Source: Streptomyces durocortorensis (GTDB lineage: Bacteria > Actinomycetota > Actinomycetes > Streptomycetales > Streptomycetaceae). Taken from it: a DNA stretch of 33,458 nt. Location of the stretch: the NCBI RefSeq assembly GCF_016901035.1, contig NZ_JAFEUF010000059.1:1-33458 (forward strand), given 5' to 3'. The first letter of the stretch is position 1, and each line of letters opens with the position of its first letter. A program made the translations under genes and the position numbers. The notes below the pieces were generated by a model. That model made no database searches. It had not been told where the DNA came from and saw only the letters and a program-made list of their open reading frames with translations. This document shows, piece by piece, positions 15,040-27,000 of this stretch.

Positions 15040-18000
15040 TTAATCCCCACCACTGACAACGCCGTCGATCGTCCCCTGGCCGATGGTGCGGGTGAGGAGG
15101 TGGAGGGGCGCGGCGCGGATGCCGGTCGCCTCCGCCGCTTCCCAGTAGGCCAGGCCGGTGGCCGCGTCGACCGGACCGCGGACGAGCGGCACACCGGCCC
15201 CCGACGCGTGGAGCAGGGACTCCAGTCGGCAGGACGCGATGGTGTCCGCCACCATCGGCTGCGCCAGGTAGCCGGCCACCGCGGCGGCCGGCAGCCCCTC
15301 GGCCACCTCCCGCCGGGCGGGCCCGGCGCTCAGCAGTCCGCCGCCGACGATCAGGACGTCCTTCGCCCGCTCCATCCGGGCGAAGGCGCGGGACGTGTCG
15401 AAGCAGTGCGGGAACGAGTCGTCGACCACCGTCGTCCCCGGTGCGAGACGGTCCACGTCCAGGAGTGCCCCGCCCCCGCTGACCGCCGCCACGATCAGGT
15501 GGGCCCCGTACACGGCGTCGGGCAGCCCCCGGTCGGTTTCGACCACCTCCACGACCTCGGCGAGACGGCGATCCAGGAGGTCTTCGGCCAGTTCCTTGAG
15601 GCGGGGCCCGCTGCCCGGTACGTCACAGAGCAGCAGCCGCGCGGGGGGCCGCCGGGCCAGGGTGAGCAGCAACTCCAGCGAGGAGCAGCCGATCGAGCCG
15701 AGCCCCACGAACGCGACGGTGAGGGAGTCCAGTTGCCGCCCCGTCGCGTCGAGAGCCGCGTGCACGGTCCTGACGACGGACACGACGGTCGCCGCATGAC
15801 CGGTGGTGATGGCGGGGACGGCGGGAGCCGTGCCCGCCGCCGTGCCGACGACCCGCAGGACGTCGAAGCCGTAACCGGTGAGCGAGGGGATCATGCCCGC
15901 GAGGGACACGGCCCGCGCACCGAGGGACGAGGCCAGCTCCACCCCGCGCGTGGTGTGCCCGAGCAGAGCGTCGCCGGGGGCGAGTTCGTCGGCGAACAGC
16001 GGGACGCAGACGAAGCCGGAACGGCCCAGCGGCGTACGCAGCGTCTCCAGGAGCCGCGGCCGCTCGCCGGGGAACAGCAGGCTCCGCAACTCCTCGCGCG
16101 GCAGCGCCGCCTCCGGCAGGCCCGCCAGTCGGGAGAGGTCGGCCGGGGACGGCAGATAGCCGATGAGCGCGGCGTCCATCCGTTCGATGCGGTGGTCCCG
16201 GCCGGTCCGGTCCGGCTCGTCGAGGAGGCCGGTGAGGTCCGGCTTTTCGAGGCGGCCGTGGCTGGGCACGGCAGAGGCCGCCGCGTCCGCCAGGCCGTCA
16301 CGTACGGTGTCCGCGAAGGCGACCAGCGCCTGGGGGGTGAACGCCGACGCCGCCGCGCGTACGGTGATCCGCAGCCGCCCGCCCTCCGGACCGGCGGCCA
16401 GGAACACATCCGTACCGGCCGGAGGCAGCGTGTACACGCTGTCGCCGTCGTCCCGGGTGACCGTCAGCGTCCTGCCGCTCTCCGGGCCCAGGGCGGAGAA
16501 GTCCAGATAGGTGAAGAAGAACTGGGAGGCCAGAGGCAGCCCGCTGGGCAGCGGCGGCACGGCCCCCTCGTACGTCCGCGCCTCGGCGGCCTCGGAAGCC
16601 AGACGCCGCAGATCGTCCTCGAAGCCTGCCTCGTCGGACCGCCCGTCCCCCGGACCTGCCGGCCGCAGGGGGACAGCCGTGGCGAAGGGGCCGAACACCC
16701 GGTGTGCGTCGGGCAGGGCGTGGTCCCGGCCGCTCACCGCGAGACCGAGCACCAGATCCGCCCGGCCGGTGGCCGCGGTGAGCGCCCGGTAGTAGGCGGT
16801 GAGCACGGCGGCGTGGAGGGTGGATCCGGTGCGCGCCGCGAGCCTGCGCAGCGCCGCCACCTGATCGGCGTCGACGGTGAACCCGTGCGTGTGGAAGAGC
16901 GGGTTCGCCGCGGCGCCCGGAGAAGTACGGGTGCTGGTAACGGCGGAGAGTACAGGCGGCCGGTAGGGCGCACTCAGCCGCGCCCATCGGTCGCCGCGAG
17001 CCGGGGCGGCGGAAGCGGGGGTTCCCGTGCGCTCCGCGAGTCGTACGGCGTGGTCGCGGAAAGTGCTGCGGAGCGGGGGCGGAACCGCTTCCTCGCCGTG
17101 GGGCAGGGCATCGTACACGGTCGTCAACTCCCGTACCAGGAGCGCCGCGCTGTAGCCGTCACCGATGATGTGGTGGGCGTGCGCCACCAGGACGTGCTCG
17201 TCCGGTGAGACGCTGAGCACCCGCAGGCGCAGCAGGGGCCAGGCCCAAGGCTCGAATCGGCGCGCCCGCTCGGCGGCGACCCGCTCCTCCACCTGGCCCG
17301 GCTCGGTGAGGGTCTCGAAGTCGACCGGCAGGCGCAGCGAGGACGGCAGCTCCTGCTGGACGGCGGGGCGCGCCCCGGCGGGGAAGACGGTGCGCAGCAT
17401 CGGGTGGCGTTCGACGAGCGTGTCCACCGCGCGCTGGAAGCGGGCGGTGTCGAGGCGGCCGTGCAGCCGCAACCGGCTGAGCCAGGACGATGTCGCGCCC
17501 GGAGCGATGGCCTCGGCGAGGAGGAAGCCGCGCTGGGTGGGAGTGAGAGGGAAGGGCGGGGGAGCGACCCCCGGTTCGAGCGTCGCGGGGCGGCCGGCCA
17601 CGTCGTCGCCTCCTCGGTCGAACGCGCCGGTCGAGGCGGCAGCGGGCTCGCCGGCGGCGGTGTCCACGGCTTCGTGAACGACGGCTTCAGCGGCGGCGTC
17701 CACGGCGGAGGCGAGGGCCGCGAGCGTGCGGTTGCGGTAGATGACGGTCGGCCGGGGCAGCGGCCCGCCCTGCTTCTCCAGCCGGGCGAACACCTCCAGC
17801 ACGAGCAGGGAATCACCGCCCAGGGTGAAGAAGTCGTCCTCGCGGGACACGTCGTCGCATCGGAGCAGGGCGGACCAGATGGCGGCGAGCCGGATCTCGG
17901 TCGGCGTGCGGGGTGCTGTACGGGGTGGCGTCAGGGCGACGACCGTACGGGCGGCGGCGAATCCGGTGCCGCTGTCCGTGTCCGTGCTCGCCGTGGGCGG

Positions 18001-21000
18001 GACGGTCGCGGTTGCTTCCGGGAGGGCCGCCAGCGCACGACGGTCGATCTTGCCCGTGCCCGTGAGCGGCATCGTGTCGACACGGGTGATCCGCGACGGA
18101 AGCATGTATGCGGGCAGCGACGCGGCCAGATGTCGCCGCAGGGCCACGGCGTCCACCTCGGATGCCCCGGACGATCCGGCTGATGCGAATGGTTCGGATG
18201 ATCCGGACCCGGGGGTCACGAAGGCGGTGAGGCGTCCGTCCTGGGCGAGGACGACGGCGTGGGTGACGTCGGGATGGGCCTGGAGGACTGCTTCGACCTC
18301 GCCCGGCTCGACCCGGTTGCCCCGGATCTTCACCTGATCGTCCAGCCGCCCGAGGAATTCCAGGGTGCCGTCCTCGGAACACCGCACCCGGTCGCCGCTG
18401 CGGTACCAGCGCCGCCCGCGCCACACCGTGAACGCGGCCTCGGTCAGGGCCGGTTCGCCGAGGTAGCCCGGGGTCAGGCCGATGCCGGAGATGAGGAGTT
18501 CGCCGGCCTCGCCGGGCCGCCGCGGCTCCCCGTCGGGACCGATGACCTCCACCTCCGTACCCGACACAGGGCGGCCGATGGGCAGCCGCCGCACCCGGTC
18601 GTCGGGCCGGTCGTGGATGATGTGGCAGCTCGTGTTGATGGTGGCCTCGGTGGGGCCGTACAGGTTGGCGATGCGCTGACCGTCGCCGAAGAGGTCGAAC
18701 CAGCGGCGCACGTGGGCGGGTGACAGGGCCTCGCCGCCGACATGGATCCACCGCAGCGCCGACAGATCCGGCAGCGGTGCGCCGTTCCGTACCCGTTGCT
18801 CGGAGGCGCCGAGGAGTTGCTCCCAGAGCGTGGGGACGGAGCTCCATACGGTGATCCGGTGGCGTTCGACGTGGGTCAGCAGCCGGTCGGGATCGCGCAA
18901 CAGGTCCCAGTCCACCGTGACCACGGTGGCGCCGACGAGCAGCGGCGCGAGGAGCTGGCGGACGGAGGCGTCGAAGCAGGGCGACGCGGTCTGGGCCAGC
19001 CGGTCGTGTTCGTCGTATCCGAAGGTGTCGATCGCCCAGTCGAGGTAGTTCTCCATCGACCGGTGGGTGATGGGCACGGCCTTGGGCCGGCCGGTGGACC
19101 CGGAAGTGAAGATCACGTACGCGATGCCGTCGGCCTCGGCGGTGGCGTAGGTGTCGGCGTCGGCCGGGCAGTCGGACGCGGGCACTCCGTTCCCGGAGCG
19201 GACGGAATCCGTCCGGAGCTTCGAAGCCGAAGCATCGACGGGCACCAGGGTGACATCGCCGAGCGTTTCCCCCACCGCCCGGGTCGCGGCGTGACAGAGC
19301 ACCGTACGGGCCCCCGAGCGCGTGAGCTGGTCCACCAGGCGCGCGGTCGGGTGGCCTGCGTCCAGTGGAACCCACCCCGCCCCGGCGCGCAGTGCTGCGA
19401 CGACCGAGACGACGGTGTCGGCACCGGGTTCGGTCAGGAGCCCGACGAGGCTTCCCGGCGTGACGCCACGCGCCAGGAGCGAGGCCGCGAGGGCTTGGGA
19501 GGCGCGGTCGAGTTCGGAGTACGTCAAGGTGGCGGCGCCTGTGTCGACGGCGACCGCGTCCGGTGTGGCCCGGAACCGCTCGACGAGTCGACGCACGAGT
19601 GTGGCGGACTCGGGACGGCCGGTTCCGGTTCGGGTTCCGCTTCCGGCTTCGCTCCGGGTTCGTGCTCGGGTTCCGCTTCCGGGATCTGTCCGGGTTCGGG
19701 TTCCGCTTCCGGGCTCGGTCCCGGCAGTGGCCGGACGCCGGGCGGGGGCGTCGGGCCGGGGCCCGGCCAGAGCGGCCAACTCGTCGCGGAATTCACGGTC
19801 CAGGCGGGCCACCGTCTCCGGGGCGAAGAGCCGGACGGGGAAGTTCCACGAGAAGCGCAGGACCGTCTCGTCCTGCCAGCACAGCAGGCTCAGGCGGGTC
19901 GCGGCGGTGGCCGTGCCGGCGGCGGACGGCCGCACGCTCACCGGACAACGCTCGTCCAGAGCGGCGGGGAAGCGCGAGAAGCTGAAGCCGGCCGGGCTCA
20001 CCGTCCGGGGCCCGGTGCCGGGCGGGTCCGCCGGCAGTAGCCGGGCCAGATCCAGACTGGTGAGGCCGGCATGCTGCTCGCTCTCCAGCCAGATCCCTGC
20101 CAGCCGCTCGGCCAGGGCCTCCACCGACTCCTCCGGCTCGGTGGAGCACATCAGGGGAAGCGTGTCGGCGAGCGGCCCCACGAGCCGGTCCAGACCCGCC
20201 AGGCGGTCGTCCCGCCGCGCACGGGCGACGTTCACCGCGACGTCCCGCTGTCCGCTCCACCGGGCCAGACAGCGCACGTGCACCGCGAGCAGCAGGTGGA
20301 ACAGGCTCACCCCGTGGCCCGTGGCCCGCTTCTCCAACTCGGCGGTCAGCGCCGCGTCGAGGGCACTTTGATGCGTGGTCAGGGGAGCTGCCGGAAGGTC
20401 CGACGGATCACCGTCGTACGGCAGGCACAGCGGACCGCCGCGGGAGGCCAGCCGCTCCGACCAGTACCGCCGGTCGGCGGCGAGATCCCTCACGCCGTCC
20501 GTGGAGGCGCGCTCGTCGTCGGCGGCGGCCGCGTACCGAGCGAAGTCGGTGCCGAGCGCGGGAAGCGCCGGGGTGTCCCCGTGGGCGAAGGCGGTGTAGA
20601 GCGACCAGAGTTCTCCGGCGAGGACGTTGAGGCTGTATCCGTCACCGGCCGCGTGGTGGATCACCAGTATCAGATGGGACAGCTCCGGACTCTCGCGGGC
20701 GAGGACCGCGCGCACGGGAGGTTCGGCGGACAGGTCGAACGGCCGGTTGCACAGGGCTGTTTCCAGCTCCTCGACGCGGCCGGGCAGCTCGCGGACCTCG
20801 TACCAGGCGGACAGGTCGGAGGGCGGAGCGACGTACTGCGCCGTCGCCGCCGAGCCGATCCCGTCCTCTGTTGTGCTGTCGGTGCTGTCGGTGCTGCCGA
20901 TCCGGATTCGCAGCATGGTGTGCCGGTCGGCGAGCGCGGCGAGCGCCTGGCCCAGGAGCTGGGCGTCCAGGGGCCCCCGGACGGTCTGGCGGACGTAACC

Positions 21001-24000
21001 GCGGGCCGGCACGTCCGGGTGGAGGCGACTGCTGGTGTGCAGGGCCAGTTGGACGGGGGTGAGCGGGAAGGAGACCCCCTCCGGCACGGGGGGCGGACCG
21101 GGTGGGGCGGACTGCGGGGCGAGGGAAGGCGTGGTGTCGAGGTGCTCGGCCAGTTCGGCGACGGTCCGGTACTCGAAGAAGAGCGTGGCGGGCAGGTTCC
21201 TGCCCAGCTCCCGTTCGAGCCGGCGGACGAGGTCGACGGCGGCGAGCGAGTCGAGGCCGAGGTTCAGGAACGGCTCGTCGTCGGGGACGGTGCCGGCGGG
21301 CAGACGCAGCGCGGAGGCCAGGAGTCGCCGAAGCAACGCCGCGGTCTCGGCAGGGCGTTGATTCCCTTCGCGTGTCCGCGGGTTCATATCGGCGCCGGTG
21401 CGGGGCGCCTCGTCCGAGGTCGTCGAATCCGGTTCCGCTTCTGCTTCCGTTTCGGTTCCCGTGGCTTGCGCCATCGCGGTCGGGGACGCCACGGGCGCGG
21501 GCCGCGGGGACGGCGTCAGGTCGGCGAGCAGCAGCTGCGGTGCGTCGACGCCGCATGCCGTACGGAGCGCGGCCAGCGCGGAAGCGAGGTCGACCGGTCG
21601 GCTTCCGCCGCTCAGCACGCTGGGGGAGCCCTCTCCCGCCCCGGAGCCGAAGGCCGCTGCCATGCCCGTACCGGCCAGCGCCGTGAGGTTCACGGACTGC
21701 CAGGGCCTGCCCGCGTACCGTTCCGACGCGGCGAACGCGTCGAGGAAGGCGTTGGCGCCAGCGTAGTCGCCCAGGGCGCCCGCAAGGCCGGGCAGCACGG
21801 CGCTCACGGAGGAGAACGCGATGCGTACCGCCGGGTCGAGTCCGTGCCGGTGCAGGGCGAGCGAGAGCAGCAGACTGCCCCGCGTCTTCGCGGCCAAGGC
21901 GTCCGCCGTCTCCTCCGCGCGCCTGTTGCGCAGGGTGCCGGGTCGTACGACACCCGCGGCATGGAAGAGGGCGTCGAGGCGGGGCAGCCCGGTGAGGAGC
22001 GCATCGACATCCCGCTCCACCGAGACGTCGGCCACGCGGTAGTCGACGGTGGCGCCCAGCGAGCGGAGTTCCTCGGCCAGGCCCACCGGAAGCCCGGGGG
22101 AGCGCCCGGTGAGCACGAGGGTCGGGCGGCCCCGGCCGGCGAGGTCCCGGGCGAGCGCGGCGCCGATTCCGCCGGCGCCCCCGGTGGTGAGGAAGGTGCC
22201 GTCGGGCGGCAGCGGTGACCGTGTCGCCTCGGCCGGTGTCGTGGTGCCGCCCGTGAGCGGCGCGAAGCGGCGAGCGAGCCGACGTCCCGCGCGCCAGGCG
22301 ACGGTGTCGGCGCTGCCCGGAGCGCTGCCGCCCGACTCCAGCTCGGTCACCACGGCCGTCAGATGCTGGGAGGGGGAGTCCAGCGAGCAGAGGTCCACGG
22401 CGGTGACCGAAGCACGCGGGGTCTCCTGCGGAAGAGCCAGCAGAAGTCCGCCGAGGACGGCATGGGCGGGCCGAGGTGCTTCCCGTACGGCACCCGTGGC
22501 ATGCACGTCCTCGGTCACCACCAGCAGCCGGCCCGCATGGGTTTCGTCGAACCGTGCGAGGGCCTCGCCGAAGGCGGCCAGCGCGGCGTCCTGGGCCCGG
22601 CCGAGTGCGTCGACGGTGTTCTGGACGGGAGCGGGCCCGGCCACCAGGACCACGGCGTCCGGCCGCCCGTCGCCCGCTTCGTACCTGCGGATTCCCGCGG
22701 CGGCGAGCTGCGAGGCGAGCCGGTCGACGGACGCGGGGTCGGGTCCGGTCAGCAGCACCGAACGCACGGCCCCTGCCGCCCTTCCGGGCGGGGCGGCGTC
22801 CTCCCACCGGACCCGGTGCAGGAGCGGGCTCGCGGGCGGATCGGCCCAGTACCGGCTGCGCTGGAAGGGATAGGTGGGCAAGGGAATCCGATGGTGGCCC
22901 GCGTCGAGCGCGGCCCGGTCCAGCGGCACGCCGAGCGACCACAGCCGGCCGATCGTCTCCAGAAGGGTCCGGCGTCCGCCGTGACCGTCAACGGGCAGCG
23001 GTGCGGCATCTGTTCGGCCGGTGGAACGCCCCGGCAGGGCGCACACCACCGTGACGCCGGCACCGGACGCACCGGACGCACCGGACGTACCGGACGCGCC
23101 GGACGTACCAGACGTGCCGGATGCACCTGACGTACTGGACGCACCTGACGTACCGGAGGTGCCGGACGTACTGGAGGTGCCGTACGCGCCGGAGTCATCA
23201 AAAGCGCGAGCCACCGTCGCCGCCGCGCGGGCCGCACCCGACAGCGTCGCGCCGTGGCCGACCTCGACGAAGGTGTCGTACCCCTCCCGGGCGAGACGCT
23301 CCACGGCCGCCCCGAACAGCACCGGGCGCTCGGCATGGCCGCGCAGGTACTCCGGGTCGAGGACGGGTTGCCAATCGCCGGTGACGGTGCTCATCAGGGG
23401 GACGGACGGGGCCTGCGGAGTCAGCGCGTGGGCCGCGGCGGCGAGCCGGTCGGCGACCGGACGCATGAGCGGTGAGTGGAAGCCCCGCGAGACCCGGAGA
23501 CGACGGGTGGGGATGCCCTGGGCGTCGAGGGCGAGTGTGGCGCGTTCCACGGCGGAGCCGCTTCCGGAGAGGACCTGGAGCCCGGGACCGTTGTACGCCG
23601 CCACGGCGAGGTCCCCTGCGGACTCCGCCACCGCAGTGGCGACCGCGTCCTCACCGCCGCGGACGGCGATCATCGCTCCGGGCTCGGTGAACGCGCCCAT
23701 GAGACGGCCGCGTTCGGCCGCGAACCGCACCGCCTCCCGGAGGGTCAGCATCCCGCTGACACAGGCGGCTGTGATCTCCCCGACGCTGTGCCCGGCGACC
23801 GCGTCGGGCTCCACGCCCCAGGTACGCAGTTGGCGGGCGAGCGCCACTCCCGAGGCGACGAGGAGCGGCTGTGCCAGCTCGGTCACGGCCTGCGCGGCCG
23901 GATCCACCTCAGGGTCCAGCCCCCAGTCCCGCAGAGGCCGCCCGCACACGGGGCCCAGCAGCGCGGACGCCTCGTCGAACGTCTCCCGGAAGACTGAGGC

Positions 24001-27000
24001 CGTCCGGTACAACGCCCGGTCCTGGCCGGGGAACTGCGCGCCCTGTCCGGGGAACAGGAAGGCCACACGCGGCCGGGAACGGACCAGGCTGCCGACGCGC
24101 CCGCCTGCATCGCCCGTCGTCTCCGTTCCGCCCGTCGTCCCCGTACTGCCCGTCTTCCCCGCATCGCCCGTCGTCCCCGCATGGCCTGTCCCGGCGACGG
24201 CGGCGGCGAGCTGTTCCCGTAGATCACCGTCCGCGACGACGGCGAGCCGGTGGGGCCCCTCGTCCCGGGACGTGCTCGCGGTCCTGCAGACGTCGCCCTC
24301 GCGCAGCTGCGGACGACTTTCCAGATGCGCGGCGAGCCGGTCCGCCGCGTCCCGGAGTGCGCCCGCACTGTGCGCCGAGAGCGTCAGCAAATGAGGCCCT
24401 TCGACGGCGACTTCGCGCGCGATGGTCGACGACGGCGGGGGCGGGGCCTGTTCGAGTACGGCGTGGGCGTTGGTGCCGCCGAAGCCGAACGCGTTGATGC
24501 CCGCCACGCGGGGGCCGGTGGACGTCCAGTCCCGGGCCTCGGCCACCACGGAGAAGCCGGCGTGCACGAGGCCCGGCGCGGCCGGGGAGTGGTGCAGCGA
24601 CGGCGGGAGCCTGCGGTGGCCCAGGGCCAGTACGACCTTCACCAGCGCGGGCAGCGCGGCGGCGTTCAGCAGATGCCCGATGTTCGTCTTCACCGAACCG
24701 AGCAACCGTGCCTCGCCATCAGGCCGTTCGGGAAAGGCGTGGGTCAGCGACCGCAGCTCGATCGGGTCTCCGACAGCCGTACCGGTTCCGTGGGCCTCCA
24801 CGTAGGTCACCGCGGCGGGATCGATGCCGGCCGCCTCGTACGCCCGGCTGATGACCTCCCGCTGCCGCAACGGGTTGGGCGCCATGAGGCTCATCGACCG
24901 GCCGTCGTTGTTGACGGCCGTGCCCCGGACCAGTGCGAGCACCGGATCGTCCGCGAGCCGGGCCGCGTCGAGACGCGTCAGGACGATCGCCGCGCCGCCC
25001 TCGCCGGGTACGAAGCCGTCCGCGTCGGCGCTGAAGGCGCGGCTGCGTCCCGTGGGTGACAGCGCCTGTGCCTCTTCGAGCAGCCGATGCGGCATCGAGG
25101 TCAGATGGAGGTTGACCCCGCCGACGACGGCGAGGTCGCACTCGCCGTCCAGGAGGCTGCGCCGGGCCAGATGCAGGGCCACCAGACCCGACGAGCAGGC
25201 GGTGTCCACGGCGAGTGCGGGCCCGTCGAGGTCGAGGCTCTGCGAGACCCGGGCGGCGATGAGGGCGGGCAGGTTTCCGGTGAGGGCGGTGGGCAGCGGG
25301 GAGCCGTCGGCCGAGGCCCGGTCCAGGACCTCCCGGTAGCCGCTGTCCCCGACCGCCGCGAACACGCCGATCCTACGGCCGCGTCGGCGGGGCCCCGCGT
25401 ATCCGGCGCGTTCGAGTGCCTCGTGCGCGAGTTCCAGGAAGAGCCGCGCCTGCGGATCGAGGGCGCGCGCCTCGTCCTCGCCGATGCCGAAGCAGCCGGC
25501 GTCGAAGGCGGCCGGGTCCTCCAGCAGCGCCGCCCAACGCTCCCGGGGAGCGGCCCGCCGGTCGCGGGGGCCTTCGTACCAACGCCCGTGCGGTACGGGG
25601 GTGACGGCGTCGTACCCGTCGATGAGCAGGTCCCAGAAGGCCTCGGGCGTATCGGCGCCGGGGAAGCGGCACGCCATCCCGATGACGGCCGCAGAGACGG
25701 AGGCGGAGGCACCGGTGGAGGTGGCCGTGGCGGGACCGGCCCGGTCCGCCCCGGCCGTCGCTCCGGTCCGTGGCGCGGGACTTCCCACGGCTTCCGGGGG
25801 CGACGCCGGACCGGGGGCCACCGTCAGAAGGTGACCGGCGAGGGCGGCCACCGTGCCGTGGTCGCGGATGACCGCGGGCGGCAGCGTCACACCGAAGGCG
25901 TCCTCCAAAGCCACCAGGACCTCCATCGCCTTGAGCGACGTACCTCCGAGGCTCCCGAACGGCTCGTGTGCTCCGATCGACTCGGCGGGCAGGCCCAGCA
26001 CCCGCGCCCACACCTCCCGGACGGCCTCGACGATCTCCGCCCGGGCCCGGGGCGCCTCCGCCGCCGGCCGCTCACCGGTCCCGAACGCACCGGGCCCGAC
26101 AGAACCGATCCCGGCAGTAACGGACCCGACAGAACCGGACCCGAACGCACCCGCCTCGAACCGCTCCCGCAGCCTCCGACGCTGCAGCTTGCCACTCGTC
26201 GTACGGGGGAACGCCCCCGGCGGCACGGCCAGCACCCGCACATCGTCGTGGAGCAGCGCCTCGCGCACCCGGGCCGCTACGCGTTCGAGTACCTGCGCCG
26301 CATCGCGCGGGGGCCGCGCCCAGGGGACGAACACCACGACCCGCTCCGCACCGGTGGCCGGGTCGGTCGAACCGACCACCGCCGGAGTACCGGAAGGCAG
26401 CCCCGGTGTCGCCGCCGCGACCGCTTCCATGTCCGTGGCGTGGAAGGTGCGGCCGTTGAGGAACAGCACGTCCTTGTGCCGCCCCGTGACGCACAGCCGA
26501 CCGTCCCGCAGGAACCCGAGATCACCGGTGCGCAGCCACCCTTCGGCGAACATCTCGGCGCTCACACCGGGCAGGCCGTGGTAGCCACGGGCCAGTTGGG
26601 GGCCGCTCACCATGATGTGCCCGACGCGCCGGTCCCCGAGGACTTCGTCCGCGTCGTCGACGATGCGCACGGCGCAGCCCGCCACCGGTCGCCCGACATC
26701 CATCAACTCGAGGGCTTCCTCGCCCGGTTCGGCGTCCACCGCCACTCCGTCGCTCAACGAAGCCCGGTCCAGGACCAGCGGTTCGGCCACCTCCCCCGGC
26801 GGCGGGAAGGTCACCGCCAGCGTCGCCTCCGCCAGGCCGTAGACCGGCTGGGCGGCCGCCGGATCCAGCCCGGCCGGCCGCGTCTTGAGGGCGAAGTCAC
26901 GCCACACCGCGGGCGCGATCGGCTCCGCCCCGACCAGGACCAGCCTGACGGCCGAGAGGTCGAGCTCGGCCAGGACCTCGTCGGGAACACGGCGTACGGC

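Noticed and set aside
16260..17600. Reading C2 as an epimerisation domain
   Set aside because: HHIIGDG and the LTPTQRGFLL start look like condensation rather than epimerisation motifs, but only a phylogeny would settle it.
23061..23195. CRISPR-like short repeats
   Set aside because: Nine-bp units run head to tail without spacers, stay in frame inside the megasynthase and encode a linker. There are no cas genes.
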